Source: an uncultured Paracoccaceae bacterium (lineage in GTDB: Bacteria > Pseudomonadota > Alphaproteobacteria > Rhodobacterales > Rhodobacteraceae). Taken from it: a stretch of DNA of 64,000 bases. Position 1 is the first letter of the stretch, and each line of letters begins with the position of its first letter. The notes beneath the pieces are model-generated. The model was not told where the DNA came from. It was given only the letters and a program-made list of their open reading frames with translations, and made no database searches. Below, piece by piece: positions 53,379 to 62,277 of the stretch. Both the position numbers and the translations under genes were made by a program. Location: assembly GCA_947497185.1 (NCBI GenBank), contig CANMFL010000001.1, positions 496,001 to 560,000 of the forward strand, read 5' to 3'.

Positions 53379-54416
53379 TCAGTCCCCGAAGCCGGTAAAG
53401 CGGCGCACTGTTTCGCCATCGGTCAGTCTACTTGCGCCAATCACGACGATCTGTTGACCGGTCACTAGCCCTGCTGTGATCTCGACCTCACCGCTGTTAG
53501 AGGGCTGTACCTCTACGGCGGTTTTTTGAACCGTGCCTTCATACTCGTCCGTGGCTGTGTAAACCATGACGCTGGTGGTGTTATCGTTTTCGATCACTAC
53601 GGCAGAGGCTGGCACCTCGATATGGGCGACACCTATGTCTACCAGCGCCGTGACCTTGGCGGATGAGCCTGGAAGAACGTCCAAGCCCTCCTGTGGGTCC
53701 ATCCCCAGTGTGATGGTATAGGTTTGGCCAACTTGCTCTGTCTCGGCGTTGTATTCTCTGATCTCTAGCGGGTACAGTTTTTCGTCAAACGGGAATTCCG
53801 CCATGAACGTCGGGTCGATGTATTGCCCTGCACGTTGGAACAGCTGTTCAGGCACGTCGATCTCGATCCGCAGGTCAGACATATCGAGCAGGCGCACAAC
53901 AGGCGTGCCCGCAGCAACGGTGGAAAAGTTCGGTTCAAGACGCGCGGCGACAATCGCGTCAAATGGCGCATGCAGCGTGGCATTGGTCAGCTCGCGTTCC
54001 GCATTTCTGACAGCAATCTCACTCAGCTCAAGTTGTGTCTGCGCATCCAGCAAGTTGCTTTCGGCGACAGAGCTACCAAGAAGCTGTTGAAAACGGCTGG
54101 CTGTCCGTGCGGCTTGGGTTTGCTGCGCGGTGGCTTCTTCGAGCGCCAATTCGAACGGTTGCTGGTCCATCATAGCGACCATGTCCCCCGCAGACATAAA
54201 AGCGCCCTCTTCTACCGGAAGCTCGACAATCTGCCCGCCCACTTGGAACGCGAGGTCCAGGGTTTCACGCGCTACCACACGGCCAAAGAAAACGCGGCGT
54301 TCTTCGCCACTACCCGACGTGACCGCTTCGATCTTAACAATCGGGGTCTGTGCCTGTGCAGCGAGCGGCATCACGGCCATAGACATGAGCGTGGCAATCC
54401 TGATCAGCTTTGTCAC
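53379..54416 (-). CDS. RND efflux periplasmic adaptor (membrane fusion protein)
   Basis: A 345-residue adaptor with a Sec signal peptide (cleavage near AAQAQ). A lipoyl-like half is visible at VVARETLDLAFQVGGQIVELPVEEG. A helical hairpin follows (about 85-145), then the second lipoyl half (NATLHAPFDAIVAARLEPNF) and beta-barrel domains. It links the pump to an outer membrane channel encoded elsewhere. The start is GTG 54416 behind AAGGAG at good spacing. First gene of the efflux operon, divergent from the small exported protein gene. Confidence 0.92.
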   Translation of the reverse strand: MTKLIRIATLMSMAVMPLAAQAQTPIVKIEAVTSGSGEERRVFFGRVVARETLDLAFQVGGQIVELPVEEGAFMSAGDMVAMMDQQPFELALEEATAQQTQAARTASRFQQLLGSSVAESNLLDAQTQLELSEIAVRNAERELTNATLHAPFDAIVAARLEPNFSTVAAGTPVVRLLDMSDLRIEIDVPEQLFQRAGQYIDPTFMAEFPFDEKLYPLEIREYNAETEQVGQTYTITLGMDPQEGLDVLPGSSAKVTALVDIGVAHIEVPASAVVIENDNTTSVMVYTATDEYEGTVQKTAVEVQPSNSGEVEITAGLVTGQQIVVIGASRLTDGETVRRFTGFGD

Positions 54417-54685
54417 CGGCGTCTCCTTAATTCGAATCCAGATATACGATGGACCTGACTTGCGCCCGCCTCAGCCAAAGTTCAAGCCTTACCCAACGGC
54501 TTTGCAGACACGCCGACATCGTTGCCGCCCTTTAAGTCCGCAAAAGTGGCGATCTTGTGGTCCACACGCCCCCCGCCATTTCCCCTGCTCACATTTTTTC
54601 CAAAATCTGCGACGGAAACAGAACCGCCCCAAGTATAACCCCTGATCCCGAGACAAATGGGGTCACATAGAAACATGAGGCAACA

Positions 54686-55027
54686 ATGATCACTTCATTC
54701 TCCAAAAACCTGACACTTGGCATCACACTGGCCGCTGTTCTTGTCCCACTGGCAGCATCCGCACAGGACCGCCAACGTCCCGCGCCACCGACCGCAGAAA
54801 TCGCGACCGCACTTGGCGTGAGCGAGACCACATTGGCGACCTGCATGCCCCGCCCAGAAAGAGGCGAACGCCCTGCCAATGGTGAACGCCCAGCCGAAGG
54901 CACACGCCCAGCGCGTCCGGACGCCGCAGCGATTGCCACATGCCTACAAGCGGAAAACCCTAGCCTGACCGAGCAGACTGTCGCTGACACGCTGAAGTCT
55001 TTCGCACCAGAACGGCCTTCGCGCTAA
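54686..55027 (+). CDS. Small exported Pro/Arg-rich protein
   Basis: A 113-residue protein with a Sec signal peptide (cleavage near AASAQD). The mature part of about 85 residues has a short helical segment (PPTAEIATALGVSETTLATC), a Pro/Arg/Glu-rich low-complexity centre with the repeat GERPANGERPAEGTRPARP, and a second helical segment ending in FAPERPSR. Two cysteines, one on each side of the centre, could form a disulfide. The helical parts resemble each other (each has an Ala-Thr-Cys step). No function is known. It is divergent from the efflux operon and 54 bases before the patatin gene. Confidence 0.75.
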   Translation: MITSFSKNLTLGITLAAVLVPLAASAQDRQRPAPPTAEIATALGVSETTLATCMPRPERGERPANGERPAEGTRPARPDAAAIATCLQAENPSLTEQTVADTLKSFAPERPSR

Positions 55028-55081
55028 ACCCTAGCGCGGGGTTCTGCCCCGCGCCTTACACCAGAGCCGAAGGCGCAGACG

Positions 55082-56215
55082 ATGTCCCCTACACCAAACA
55101 CTCCTTTCAAACTGAGCAGACGGCACGTGTTGCTTGGTTTGACCGCGAGCACGATCCTGTCCGCCTGCGCCGAAACCTCTGACGAATTGATCACGCTGCA
55201 ATCGACCCGCGAGAAAACCGATCCCCTTGGCATTCTACGGTTTTCCGCAAATGCAGACGCGACCATATGGGCGCGGCACCTTGATGTGTCGCGCCTTACG
55301 AACAAACCCCAGATATTGGCCCTATCGGGTGGCGGTGAAGATGGCGCGTTTGGCGCAGGTGCGCTGGCGGGTTGGTCCCAAACAGGCAGCAGGCCGGACT
55401 TTGACATTGTGACGGGTGTCTCGACAGGCGCGTTGATCGCGCCGATGGCTTTTGTCGGCGTAGAGGGTGACAATGCGTTGCTGCATATGTTCCTCGATAA
55501 CGGTGCTGACGATATTATGCGGTTCCGCTGGCTATCAGCTGCGACCAGTGACGGGATATACGACACCACCCCACTGGCCGAGTTGATCGCGCTCTATACC
55601 CCTGACAGCTTCCTTGAGGCCGTCGCCGCAAAGCATGACGCGGGCGGCAGGATGTTCGTGGTCACAGCGAACCTCAGCACATCGGACGCAGTCGTGTGGA
55701 ACATGGGCGCAATCGCCAAGGCCAAGCAATACGATCTGTTCCGCACCGTGATCCGCGCATCAGGCGCATTGCCCGGTATGTTCTCGCCTGTGAAAATTAA
55801 CTTTTCTGCGGATGGATTAGACTTTGCCGAGACACACGTGGATGGTGGCGTTCAGATGCAGGTTCTCGCCACACCACCCGCCGCCTTTGCGGTTCAGTCC
55901 GATGCAGCACGCGGTGGCAGCGCCTATGTGATCGTGAACAATACGCTTGACCCCGCCCCGCAAGTCAGTTCCGACACCGTACTGGGCATATCCCAACAAG
56001 CGATGACGGCCATGGTCCGATCCAGTGCCGCGTCCTCTATCAACACCGCACGTCTGCTGGCCCATGACCATGGTCTTAACTTTGCAGTTACTAGCGTGAG
56101 CCCAGACAGTGGTGTGGTCTACGACCCCAGCGACCGTTTCTCATCGACCTATATGGCCGCGCTCTATGAACACGGGTTTGAACGCGCGACATCAGGCGCA
56201 TTGTGGGAGGCGTAG
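55082..56215 (+). CDS. Patatin-like phospholipase lipoprotein
   Basis: A 377-residue serine lipid hydrolase. The signal peptide ends in lipobox LSAC with C29, so it should be a lipoprotein. The patatin domain has the oxyanion loop LSGGGEDGAFGAG (81-93) and the nucleophile S114 in G-V-S-T-G (112-116). The catalytic aspartate is in HVDGGVQ (about 260). This is the full Ser-Asp dyad, so it should be active on acyl esters. The Gly-rich loop has Glu-Asp in the usual Ala-Lys-Gly-like position. The stop lies inside a terminator hairpin. Confidence 0.92.
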   Translation: MSPTPNTPFKLSRRHVLLGLTASTILSACAETSDELITLQSTREKTDPLGILRFSANADATIWARHLDVSRLTNKPQILALSGGGEDGAFGAGALAGWSQTGSRPDFDIVTGVSTGALIAPMAFVGVEGDNALLHMFLDNGADDIMRFRWLSAATSDGIYDTTPLAELIALYTPDSFLEAVAAKHDAGGRMFVVTANLSTSDAVVWNMGAIAKAKQYDLFRTVIRASGALPGMFSPVKINFSADGLDFAETHVDGGVQMQVLATPPAAFAVQSDAARGGSAYVIVNNTLDPAPQVSSDTVLGISQQAMTAMVRSSAASSINTARLLAHDHGLNFAVTSVSPDSGVVYDPSDRFSSTYMAALYEHGFERATSGALWEA

Positions 56216-56229
56216 TCTTACGCCCCCAC
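56203..56229. terminator. Bidirectional terminator between patatin and pirin genes
   Basis: GTGGGAGGCGTA pairs with TACGCCCCCAC (11 bp, one bulged A, loop GTCT). It overlaps the patatin stop codon, and the genes converge. Confidence 0.7.
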
Positions 56230-56236
56230 AGCATCA

Positions 56237-57169
56237 TCACGGCAATGGAATAAACTCGTCGCGATCATCCACGGGCAGCTCAAAGCGTCCCTCGCCCCAC
56301 CGTCCCGCGCGCCAGTCTTCCTTGGCGGCTGCGATCTTGTCCTTGCTTGACGCGACAAAGTTCCACCACACATGGCGCGGCCCGTTCAGCGTCGCACCGC
56401 CCAGCGCCATCATCCGCGCACCTTGCGGACCTGCGACGACGGTGATCTTGTCACCGGGGCGGAACACCATCATCTGACCTGCCGTGAAGTCTTGGCCCGC
56501 GATCGCCACTGAGCCCTGTGTGATATAAAGCCCGCGATCCTCGTGATCGTCCGGCAAGGGCATCCGCGCACCTGCGTCCAACACCACATCCAGATAGAAC
56601 GTCTCTGAAAACATGGTCGCTGGGGCCGTTTCACCATAGGCCGTGCCAAGGATCAGTTTCGCCTTGATACCTTCCGCTTCGATCTCGGGCAGTGCCTCTT
56701 TGCCGTGGTGTTCAAAAATCGGGTCCATGTCTTCGCGGTCTTCGGGCAACGCCAACCACGTCTGGATACCGAACAAGGAATGTGGCCCGCTGCGCCCCTG
56801 TTCCGATGTGCGTTCCGAATGGGTCACACCTTTGCCCGCCACCATCCAGTTCAGCGCACCGGGGCGAATGATCTGATCGGTGCCGATGCTATCGCGATGA
56901 TGAAAATCGCCCTGATACAGATAGGTCACCGTCCCAAGCCCGATATGTGGATGCGGGCGCACGTCGATACCCTGCCCTGTCAGAAACTCGGCAGGTCCAG
57001 CCTGATCAAAGAAAATAAACGGTCCGACCATTTGCCGTTTCGGTGCAGGCAAGGCGCGTTTGACTTCAAATCCGCCGATGTCACGTGCACGCGGGATGAT
57101 GACTGTTTCGATTGCATCGACGCCGATTTCGTCGGGGCAGCCGGGGGCCAGTGTGGGGTTCCAACTCAT
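56237..57169 (-). CDS. Pirin family protein
   Basis: A 310-residue bicupin. The N-terminal cupin carries the metal site of pirins: RPHPHIGLGTVTYLYQG (two His), then the HRDSIG and HSERT segments. The C-terminal pirin_C domain covers about 175-280. Pirins range from quercetin 2,3-dioxygenases to regulators; the role here is unknown. AGGAGA lies before ATG 57169. It converges on the patatin gene. Confidence 0.92.
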   Translation of the reverse strand: MSWNPTLAPGCPDEIGVDAIETVIIPRARDIGGFEVKRALPAPKRQMVGPFIFFDQAGPAEFLTGQGIDVRPHPHIGLGTVTYLYQGDFHHRDSIGTDQIIRPGALNWMVAGKGVTHSERTSEQGRSGPHSLFGIQTWLALPEDREDMDPIFEHHGKEALPEIEAEGIKAKLILGTAYGETAPATMFSETFYLDVVLDAGARMPLPDDHEDRGLYITQGSVAIAGQDFTAGQMMVFRPGDKITVVAGPQGARMMALGGATLNGPRHVWWNFVASSKDKIAAAKEDWRAGRWGEGRFELPVDDRDEFIPLP

Positions 57170-57295
57170 CGCAATCTCCTTTCAGGTTAGGTAGATTGTG
57201 ACGCATCGCACCCATAGCTGTAAACGAAAAGCAGGTCTGCATCGACGAACATAGTCTTCGCGCAACCATAGCTTGATTATCGCTCACAACCCCAA

Positions 57296-57309
57296 GTATG
57301 CTAGTATAC
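57296..57309. promoter_or_regulatory. Operator candidate upstream of uxuA
   Basis: GTATGCT-AGTATAC is a palindrome with six of seven matches, 38 bases before the uxuA start. It resembles GTATAC-type sites of GntR-family uronate regulators. No such regulator gene is in the window. Confidence 0.4.
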
Positions 57310-57346
57310 AACATTCAGCTAGACGCAGACAGGACACCCCCCAGAT

Positions 57347-58552
57347 ATGAAGCAAACTTGGCGCTGGTTCGGACCGCATGACACGATCTCAACGGCCGAT
57401 ATGCGCCAATGTGGCGTCGAAGGCGTCGTGTCCGCGCTGCACCATATCCAACCGGGTGCCGTGTGGTCGCAAAACGAGGTCAAGAAACGGCAAGCGCAGA
57501 TCAGCACCCTGCCCAACGGGACACCATCAGGGCTTGCGTGGGATGTGGTCGAAAGCTTGCCAGTCTCAGAGACGATCAAGACCAAAGGGCCTGACTACAC
57601 CATCCATATCGCCAACTACATTGAAAGCCTGCGCAATCTGGCGGCCTGCGGGATCGAAGTGCTTTGCTACAATTTTATGCCGATTTTGGATTGGACACGC
57701 ACCGATCTGCACCGAGCGATGGATCATGGCGGCACGGCTATGTCCTTTAATCTGATCGATTTTGTTGCTTTTGATGTTCATATTTTAGAGCGCGGCTCTG
57801 CGTCTGATGACTACAGCGCTGACACGCTTGCCCAAGCGGCCGAACGGTTCGCGGGCTTGGATACGGCTGCGCGCAAGCAATTACAGAACAACATCATCGC
57901 AGGGCTGCCCGGTGCCAATGACGCGTGGAGCTTGCACGAGGTCCGCGACAACCTAGCCACTTACGCCAATATCGACGCGGCAAAGCTGTTCAGCAACATG
58001 ATCGACTTTCTGGCGCAGGTCGCCCCCGTCGCCCAAGAGGTAGGTATCCGTATGTGTTGCCACCCTGACGATCCGCCCTTTCCGCTGCTTGGCCTACCAC
58101 GGATCATGTCCACCCAAGCCGACTACACACGCTTGATCGCTGACGTTGATCTGGACGCGAACGGCATCACGTTCTGCACCGGATCGCTGGGCGTTGATCC
58201 TGATTTCGACGGCCCGCAGTTTATCCGCGACCTTGGGCACCGCATCCACTTTGCCCATTTGCGCAACACAAAGCGCGAGACGCCGGAGGACGGCAAACGT
58301 ACCAGTTTTCACGAAGCCCCGCATCTTGGCGGTGACACCAATATGGTCGCGGTGATGCGCGCCCTACTGGAGGAAGAAGCAAAGCGTCGTGCATCAGGTC
58401 GCACAGATCACAGCATCCCGATGCGCCCCGATCATGGTCAAAACATTCTGGACGACCTCACACGCGACAGCATGCCGGGCTACCCGCTGATTGGGCGTAT
58501 GCGCGGGCTTGCGGAATTGCGCGGCATTATGGCGGCGCTTTTGGATGCGTGA
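57347..58552 (+). CDS. uxuA: Mannonate dehydratase
   Basis: Dehydrates D-mannonate to 2-keto-3-deoxygluconate (KDG) in glucuronate breakdown. The 401-residue protein has the N-terminal WRWFGPHDTIS opening, the NFMPILDWTRTDL stretch near residue 108, the metal-binding RMCCHPDDPPFPLLGLPRI region (about 228-246) and the late RPDHGQ motif. It lies at the edge of an alginate gene set, and KDG is the shared intermediate of both routes. ATG 57347 begins the conserved domain. The KdgF-like gene follows 150 bases later on the same strand. Confidence 0.95.
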   Translation: MKQTWRWFGPHDTISTADMRQCGVEGVVSALHHIQPGAVWSQNEVKKRQAQISTLPNGTPSGLAWDVVESLPVSETIKTKGPDYTIHIANYIESLRNLAACGIEVLCYNFMPILDWTRTDLHRAMDHGGTAMSFNLIDFVAFDVHILERGSASDDYSADTLAQAAERFAGLDTAARKQLQNNIIAGLPGANDAWSLHEVRDNLATYANIDAAKLFSNMIDFLAQVAPVAQEVGIRMCCHPDDPPFPLLGLPRIMSTQADYTRLIADVDLDANGITFCTGSLGVDPDFDGPQFIRDLGHRIHFAHLRNTKRETPEDGKRTSFHEAPHLGGDTNMVAVMRALLEEEAKRRASGRTDHSIPMRPDHGQNILDDLTRDSMPGYPLIGRMRGLAELRGIMAALLDA

Positions 58553-58702
58553 CGGCGAGTGCGGGAAAACACGCGGACTGCTCTGCTGAAAAGCGCTGTC
58601 GCTGATTTCTGCGGGGCGCCTGCAAAGCAGTCTTTCCTTCACGCGGGCGCTATCCTAACATCATTGCCAGCACATAGCGCAGACATAACAGGAGTTCGCA
58701 CC

Positions 58703-59014
58703 ATGACCGATTTTCCAGTGATTGAAACAGGCGAAAACGTCACACGCCAAGTGCTCGCGGACCATCCCGATTTGATGCTTGTGGCATTTGGTTTTGGCAA
58801 AACGGGCGCAGAAGGTGCGTTGCATAACCACCCGCACGTCCAATCTACATTCGTCGAAAGCGGTCGGTTCCGCTTCACTATTGATGGCGTCGAGTCCGAA
58901 GTCGGGCCGGGCGACACATTGATCGTCCCGTCCAACGCGGTGCATGGCTGTGTTTGCCTAGAGCCCGGCCGCTTGGTGGATTGCTTCACCCCGCGCCGCG
59001 ACGATTTCCTCTGA
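58703..59014 (+). CDS. kdgF: KdgF-like cupin protein
   Basis: A 103-residue single-domain cupin. The two cupin motifs are visible: GALHNHPHVQSTFVESGRF (metal-binding His) and PGDTLIVPSNAVHGC. Small cupins of this kind include KdgF, which speeds ring opening of unsaturated uronates, released from pectin or alginate, to the linear keto form DEH. The location beside a PL15 alginate lyase and a DEH-reductase-like SDR supports that assignment. CAGGAG lies ahead of ATG 58703; the longer frame to 58559 is not conserved. It converges on the SDR gene. Confidence 0.82.
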   Translation: MTDFPVIETGENVTRQVLADHPDLMLVAFGFGKTGAEGALHNHPHVQSTFVESGRFRFTIDGVESEVGPGDTLIVPSNAVHGCVCLEPGRLVDCFTPRRDDFL

Positions 59015-59034
59015 TCCAGCAGCCACAAACGAAA

Positions 59035-59066
59035 CCGCCCCAAAATCCGATTGGACCTTGGGGCGG
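59035..59066. terminator. Bidirectional terminator between kdgF and the SDR gene
   Basis: A perfect 9-bp stem CCGCCCCAA / TTGGGGCGG with a 14-base loop between convergent genes. Confidence 0.75.
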
Positions 59067-59092
59067 ATCACGATGTCACAAGATGCTGCGAC

Positions 59093-59839
59093 TTAGCTGA
59101 ACAGCATGCCGCCGTTGATGTCGATGTTCGTGCCCGTCATGAACGCGCTGTCATCACATGCAAGGAACAGAACCAAGTTCGCGATGTCGTCAGGCAGACC
59201 CTGACGGCGCACTGGTGCGGATGCTTCCAGACCGCGACGTGCGGCGTCTGGTGTGTGTACGTTGTGGAAATCCGTGTCGATCATGCCCGGGCAGATCGCA
59301 TTCACGCGTGTTTTTGGACCCAATTCTTTGGCCAAACCACGTGTCATTGTCATCACCGCACCTTTAGAAGACGCATAAGCCACGGAACCTGGCCCACCGC
59401 CGTCACGACCCGCTTGGCTGGCAAGGTTCACGATCGTGCTGTTCTCGCTCATGTGCGGCAAGCAGGCTTTGATCATCAAGAAGATGCTTTTCAGGTTCAG
59501 GTCCATGACCGCATCCCAGTGGGACACTTCCATTTCGGCAAATGTCTTGCGTGCGATTAGCCCGCCTGTGTTGTTCACCAACACGTCTACGCCGCCAAAT
59601 TCCGCAACAGTCTTTTCAACCAGCGCGTTGACGCCAGCCTCGGATGACAGATCGCCTTGCAACGCGAACGCTTTACCGCCAGCGGCAGTGATCTCTGCAA
59701 CAGCTTCGTCAGCGCCCTTGCTGGACGAGAAGTAGTTGATCGCGACGTTTGCGCCTTGAGCTGCCAGCATTTTCACGCAAGCCAAACCAATATCGCGTCC
59801 GCCACCAGTGACGATCACTGTTTTACCTTCAAGTTTCAT
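59093..59839 (-). CDS. SDR oxidoreductase, probable DEH (uronate) reductase
   Basis: A 248-residue classical SDR with cofactor motif TGGGRDIG (11-18), NNTGG near 89-93, and catalytic S141, Y155 and K159. It follows the PL15 lyase gene after 39 bases on the same strand. In alginate-degrading Sphingomonas and Agrobacterium an SDR in this setting reduces 4-deoxy-L-erythro-5-hexoseulose uronate (DEH) to KDG. That role is the best inference here. The aspartate after the glycine motif (GGRD) is unusual compared with the common G-x-x-x-G-x-G with R, so the NADH/NADPH preference is not predicted. AAGGAAA precedes ATG 59839. Confidence 0.88.
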   Translation of the reverse strand: MKLEGKTVIVTGGGRDIGLACVKMLAAQGANVAINYFSSSKGADEAVAEITAAGGKAFALQGDLSSEAGVNALVEKTVAEFGGVDVLVNNTGGLIARKTFAEMEVSHWDAVMDLNLKSIFLMIKACLPHMSENSTIVNLASQAGRDGGGPGSVAYASSKGAVMTMTRGLAKELGPKTRVNAICPGMIDTDFHNVHTPDAARRGLEASAPVRRQGLPDDIANLVLFLACDDSAFMTGTNIDINGGMLFS

Positions 59840-59878
59840 AAATCGTTTCCTTCTTTGTGTATTTACGTATCGCGCAGA

Positions 59879-62203
59879 CTACCGGCCCACGTCGAATGTC
59901 TTTGGCACGACGACCCGAAAGCTGCGGTCGTCGGAATCTGTGAAGTAGAGATCGCAGTCGTAGCCTTGATCGTCTAAAAAGCTGAAAATCCGCTTAGGGT
60001 CTTTCAACGAATAAGGCACGAGCAATGTCGCGATCCGGTGCCGAATGGCCTTTGGGAATTTGGCATGCAGGCACGTGCTGACGGGTAGCCCTTCGATCTC
60101 GGAGGGGTCCACATCTGGAAATCCGGTTTCTTGCGTTAATGCAGGTGCCCCCGCTTCGGACCATAGAAACTGCCCATAGAAGCCGGCCTTTTCGCCTGTG
60201 TAACGGAACGTCGCATCGCCCAAATGCATCGGCGCATTGGCGTGCAGCAACCAGTCGATTTCAACGGGTTCGGACGCATCAATGCTATCGACCATCACAA
60301 AGTAGCTGTCATTCACGAAATAAACGTCGCGTTTCACAGATGTGACCTCAGGCGACAGCGATTGATACGCCTCGGTTGCATCCCCTTGGATATACACGTG
60401 ATCTTCGCGTTGTTCGCATTCGGTGATCTGGCCCTTGGAGCGCATCGCCTGCACTTTGTCCTTGCCTGCGTATTGGCCTTTGCCATTGATCAGGATCGCG
60501 TTCTTGGAATGTGTCTGACGCCGCCAATTCTGGTGCATCGTCGAGTTAAACGCGACGTAGTGGCCAGATTGAATAGCGAGGTCTTCGCCAAAGCCCGCTA
60601 AGCAGAACGCATTCTGGTCGCCGTGACTGTGGCTGATTGATCCATATGGCGATGACTTCATGACGAATTGGATGTGCTCGTCAGGGTCTTGCATCTTGTG
60701 CTGGATCGCGACCCAGCCGATGCCTTTGAACCAGCGTAATTGATCGTCAGCGGCAGGTGGCACGGCCTCGATAATCGGGAAATCGGTTTGGTACGCCATT
60801 TCGTCGAAATTAAAGTCCCACCAACCCCAGTTATAGAACAGCTTTTCCGTGCCCGGATTGGTGCGTTTGATCTCGTCGTAATACCACTGATACGCGCCGT
60901 TGCCCGTCACACCTGCATACTGGCGCAGGTTAAAGCCGATCTTGACCGCAGGCAGATCGCCCATGGTGCTGTCATCGCCAAAAGTGGCGCGGCGCGTGTC
61001 TGGCGATTTTGTATAAAGCGGGAAGTCACCGGTTTTCTGGAAGAATGGCCGCTGGTACAGATCAATCCCTGTGTAGCCTTTCAACAAATTCGCCGCATCA
61101 ATCAGATAGGCCATGCCGGTCATCCAATAGTGCGGACCCTCGGCCCAGCCGCCGTCTTTGTCTCCCCAAGGGGAATAGACGGTGAACAGGAATTCGACAG
61201 AGTAGTTCAACCAGTCTTCGGCCTCTTCCGCGTCATCAAGCAGTGCGATTGACGCAGGTATCAGCACCGCTGACACCGCACGTACAGCGTGGCTATCAAA
61301 CGGGAATAATTGGATATTTGCGTGTTTGATCAAGTGATCCGCCGTTTCACGGGTCCGCGCGAGCAAGGCTGCGCGCACGGTTGCCCGCTCGTCCTCGTCC
61401 ATCTCATTATACAGCCAGTCATAGCCCCACGCGAGTGCGACATTCACGCGGAACGCCCATTCATCGGTGTAGCTGCGCGACGTGGTGCCTGTCGGATTCC
61501 AAGCTGCGGCAGACAGCAACCATTCTTTGGCACGGGCCAGCATCGCGGCGTCTTGGGTGACTTGGCCGCCAACCGCTAAGTGGCGGATCGCATAAAGCAA
61601 TTCCTGACAGTCGATATACGTCTGACGCCACACCGACGCGACGCGCTGGTGGTTCGGATAACCCGCAGGTTCAGGCATGATGTCGCGGTCCATCCACGGC
61701 AGCACAGATTCCTTAAAGAAATGCGACCACGTGCAATGGTCGGCGTTCTCGGCCACATCCTTGCGGAATTGTGCCAAGCGGTCACCAGTGAGCCACATAC
61801 GCGGGTGGGAACGCGGAGCGTCCTTAAATCGCGTAACGCGGGAGGAAAGCGGCGTCTCTGGCAACCCCTCGGCGACGGTGAAAGCGCGGTTCGAACTCCA
61901 TGTCGACGCGGCCTCCCCCGTGTTGGGATCACATACGGCGTAGGACCAGACATAATCGCCCGCAGGCAATGTTACGTCCGGTGTGAAAAAGTTGAGGGTG
62001 ATATGCGCAAACTTATGCGTGGCCTTGGCCGGATATTTCGCATCTGTTGATACGCGCAGCACATAGGTCGCTTCGTCCTCAAGTTCCGGCAACCACGTGA
62101 AACGCGGCGGGTTCTCAGAGACGGCAGCACCATCTTGCGGGCCGTATTGTATGGTCAGACGACCTGTTTTTGGTTCATCAAGATGTGCAGCAGACGCAGA
62201 CAT
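59879..62203 (-). CDS. Exo-type oligoalginate lyase (polysaccharide lyase family 15)
   Basis: A 774-residue lyase that releases unsaturated monouronate from alginate oligosaccharides. It matches, over its whole length, the pattern I know for Agrobacterium Atu3025 (PL15): an N-terminal beta domain with ENPPRFTWLP, an (alpha/alpha) toroid in the middle and a C-terminal heparinase-II/III-like beta-sheet domain. The catalytic pair of Atu3025, H311 and Y365, corresponds to H305 (DSHAVR) and Y359 (EGPHYW), with the same 54-residue spacing. No signal peptide is seen, so it acts in the cytoplasm on imported oligomers. It lies downstream of the AlgQ-like gene with a hairpin between. Confidence 0.93.
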   Translation of the reverse strand: MSASAAHLDEPKTGRLTIQYGPQDGAAVSENPPRFTWLPELEDEATYVLRVSTDAKYPAKATHKFAHITLNFFTPDVTLPAGDYVWSYAVCDPNTGEAASTWSSNRAFTVAEGLPETPLSSRVTRFKDAPRSHPRMWLTGDRLAQFRKDVAENADHCTWSHFFKESVLPWMDRDIMPEPAGYPNHQRVASVWRQTYIDCQELLYAIRHLAVGGQVTQDAAMLARAKEWLLSAAAWNPTGTTSRSYTDEWAFRVNVALAWGYDWLYNEMDEDERATVRAALLARTRETADHLIKHANIQLFPFDSHAVRAVSAVLIPASIALLDDAEEAEDWLNYSVEFLFTVYSPWGDKDGGWAEGPHYWMTGMAYLIDAANLLKGYTGIDLYQRPFFQKTGDFPLYTKSPDTRRATFGDDSTMGDLPAVKIGFNLRQYAGVTGNGAYQWYYDEIKRTNPGTEKLFYNWGWWDFNFDEMAYQTDFPIIEAVPPAADDQLRWFKGIGWVAIQHKMQDPDEHIQFVMKSSPYGSISHSHGDQNAFCLAGFGEDLAIQSGHYVAFNSTMHQNWRRQTHSKNAILINGKGQYAGKDKVQAMRSKGQITECEQREDHVYIQGDATEAYQSLSPEVTSVKRDVYFVNDSYFVMVDSIDASEPVEIDWLLHANAPMHLGDATFRYTGEKAGFYGQFLWSEAGAPALTQETGFPDVDPSEIEGLPVSTCLHAKFPKAIRHRIATLLVPYSLKDPKRIFSFLDDQGYDCDLYFTDSDDRSFRVVVPKTFDVGR

Positions 62204-62234
62204 TCTATTACTCTCGTGTTTAGATCTACAATAC

Positions 62235-62260
62235 GGTGCGGGCCATATGCGGCCCGCACC
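62235..62260 (-). other. Intercistronic hairpin between binding protein and lyase genes
   Basis: A perfect 10-bp GC-rich stem GGTGCGGGCC / GGCCCGCACC with a 6-base loop, 17 bases after the binding-protein stop. It has no T-run, so it is more likely to protect the upstream message or partly attenuate than to end transcription. Confidence 0.6.
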
Positions 62261-62277
62261 AATTTCGCAGTTTGGAC

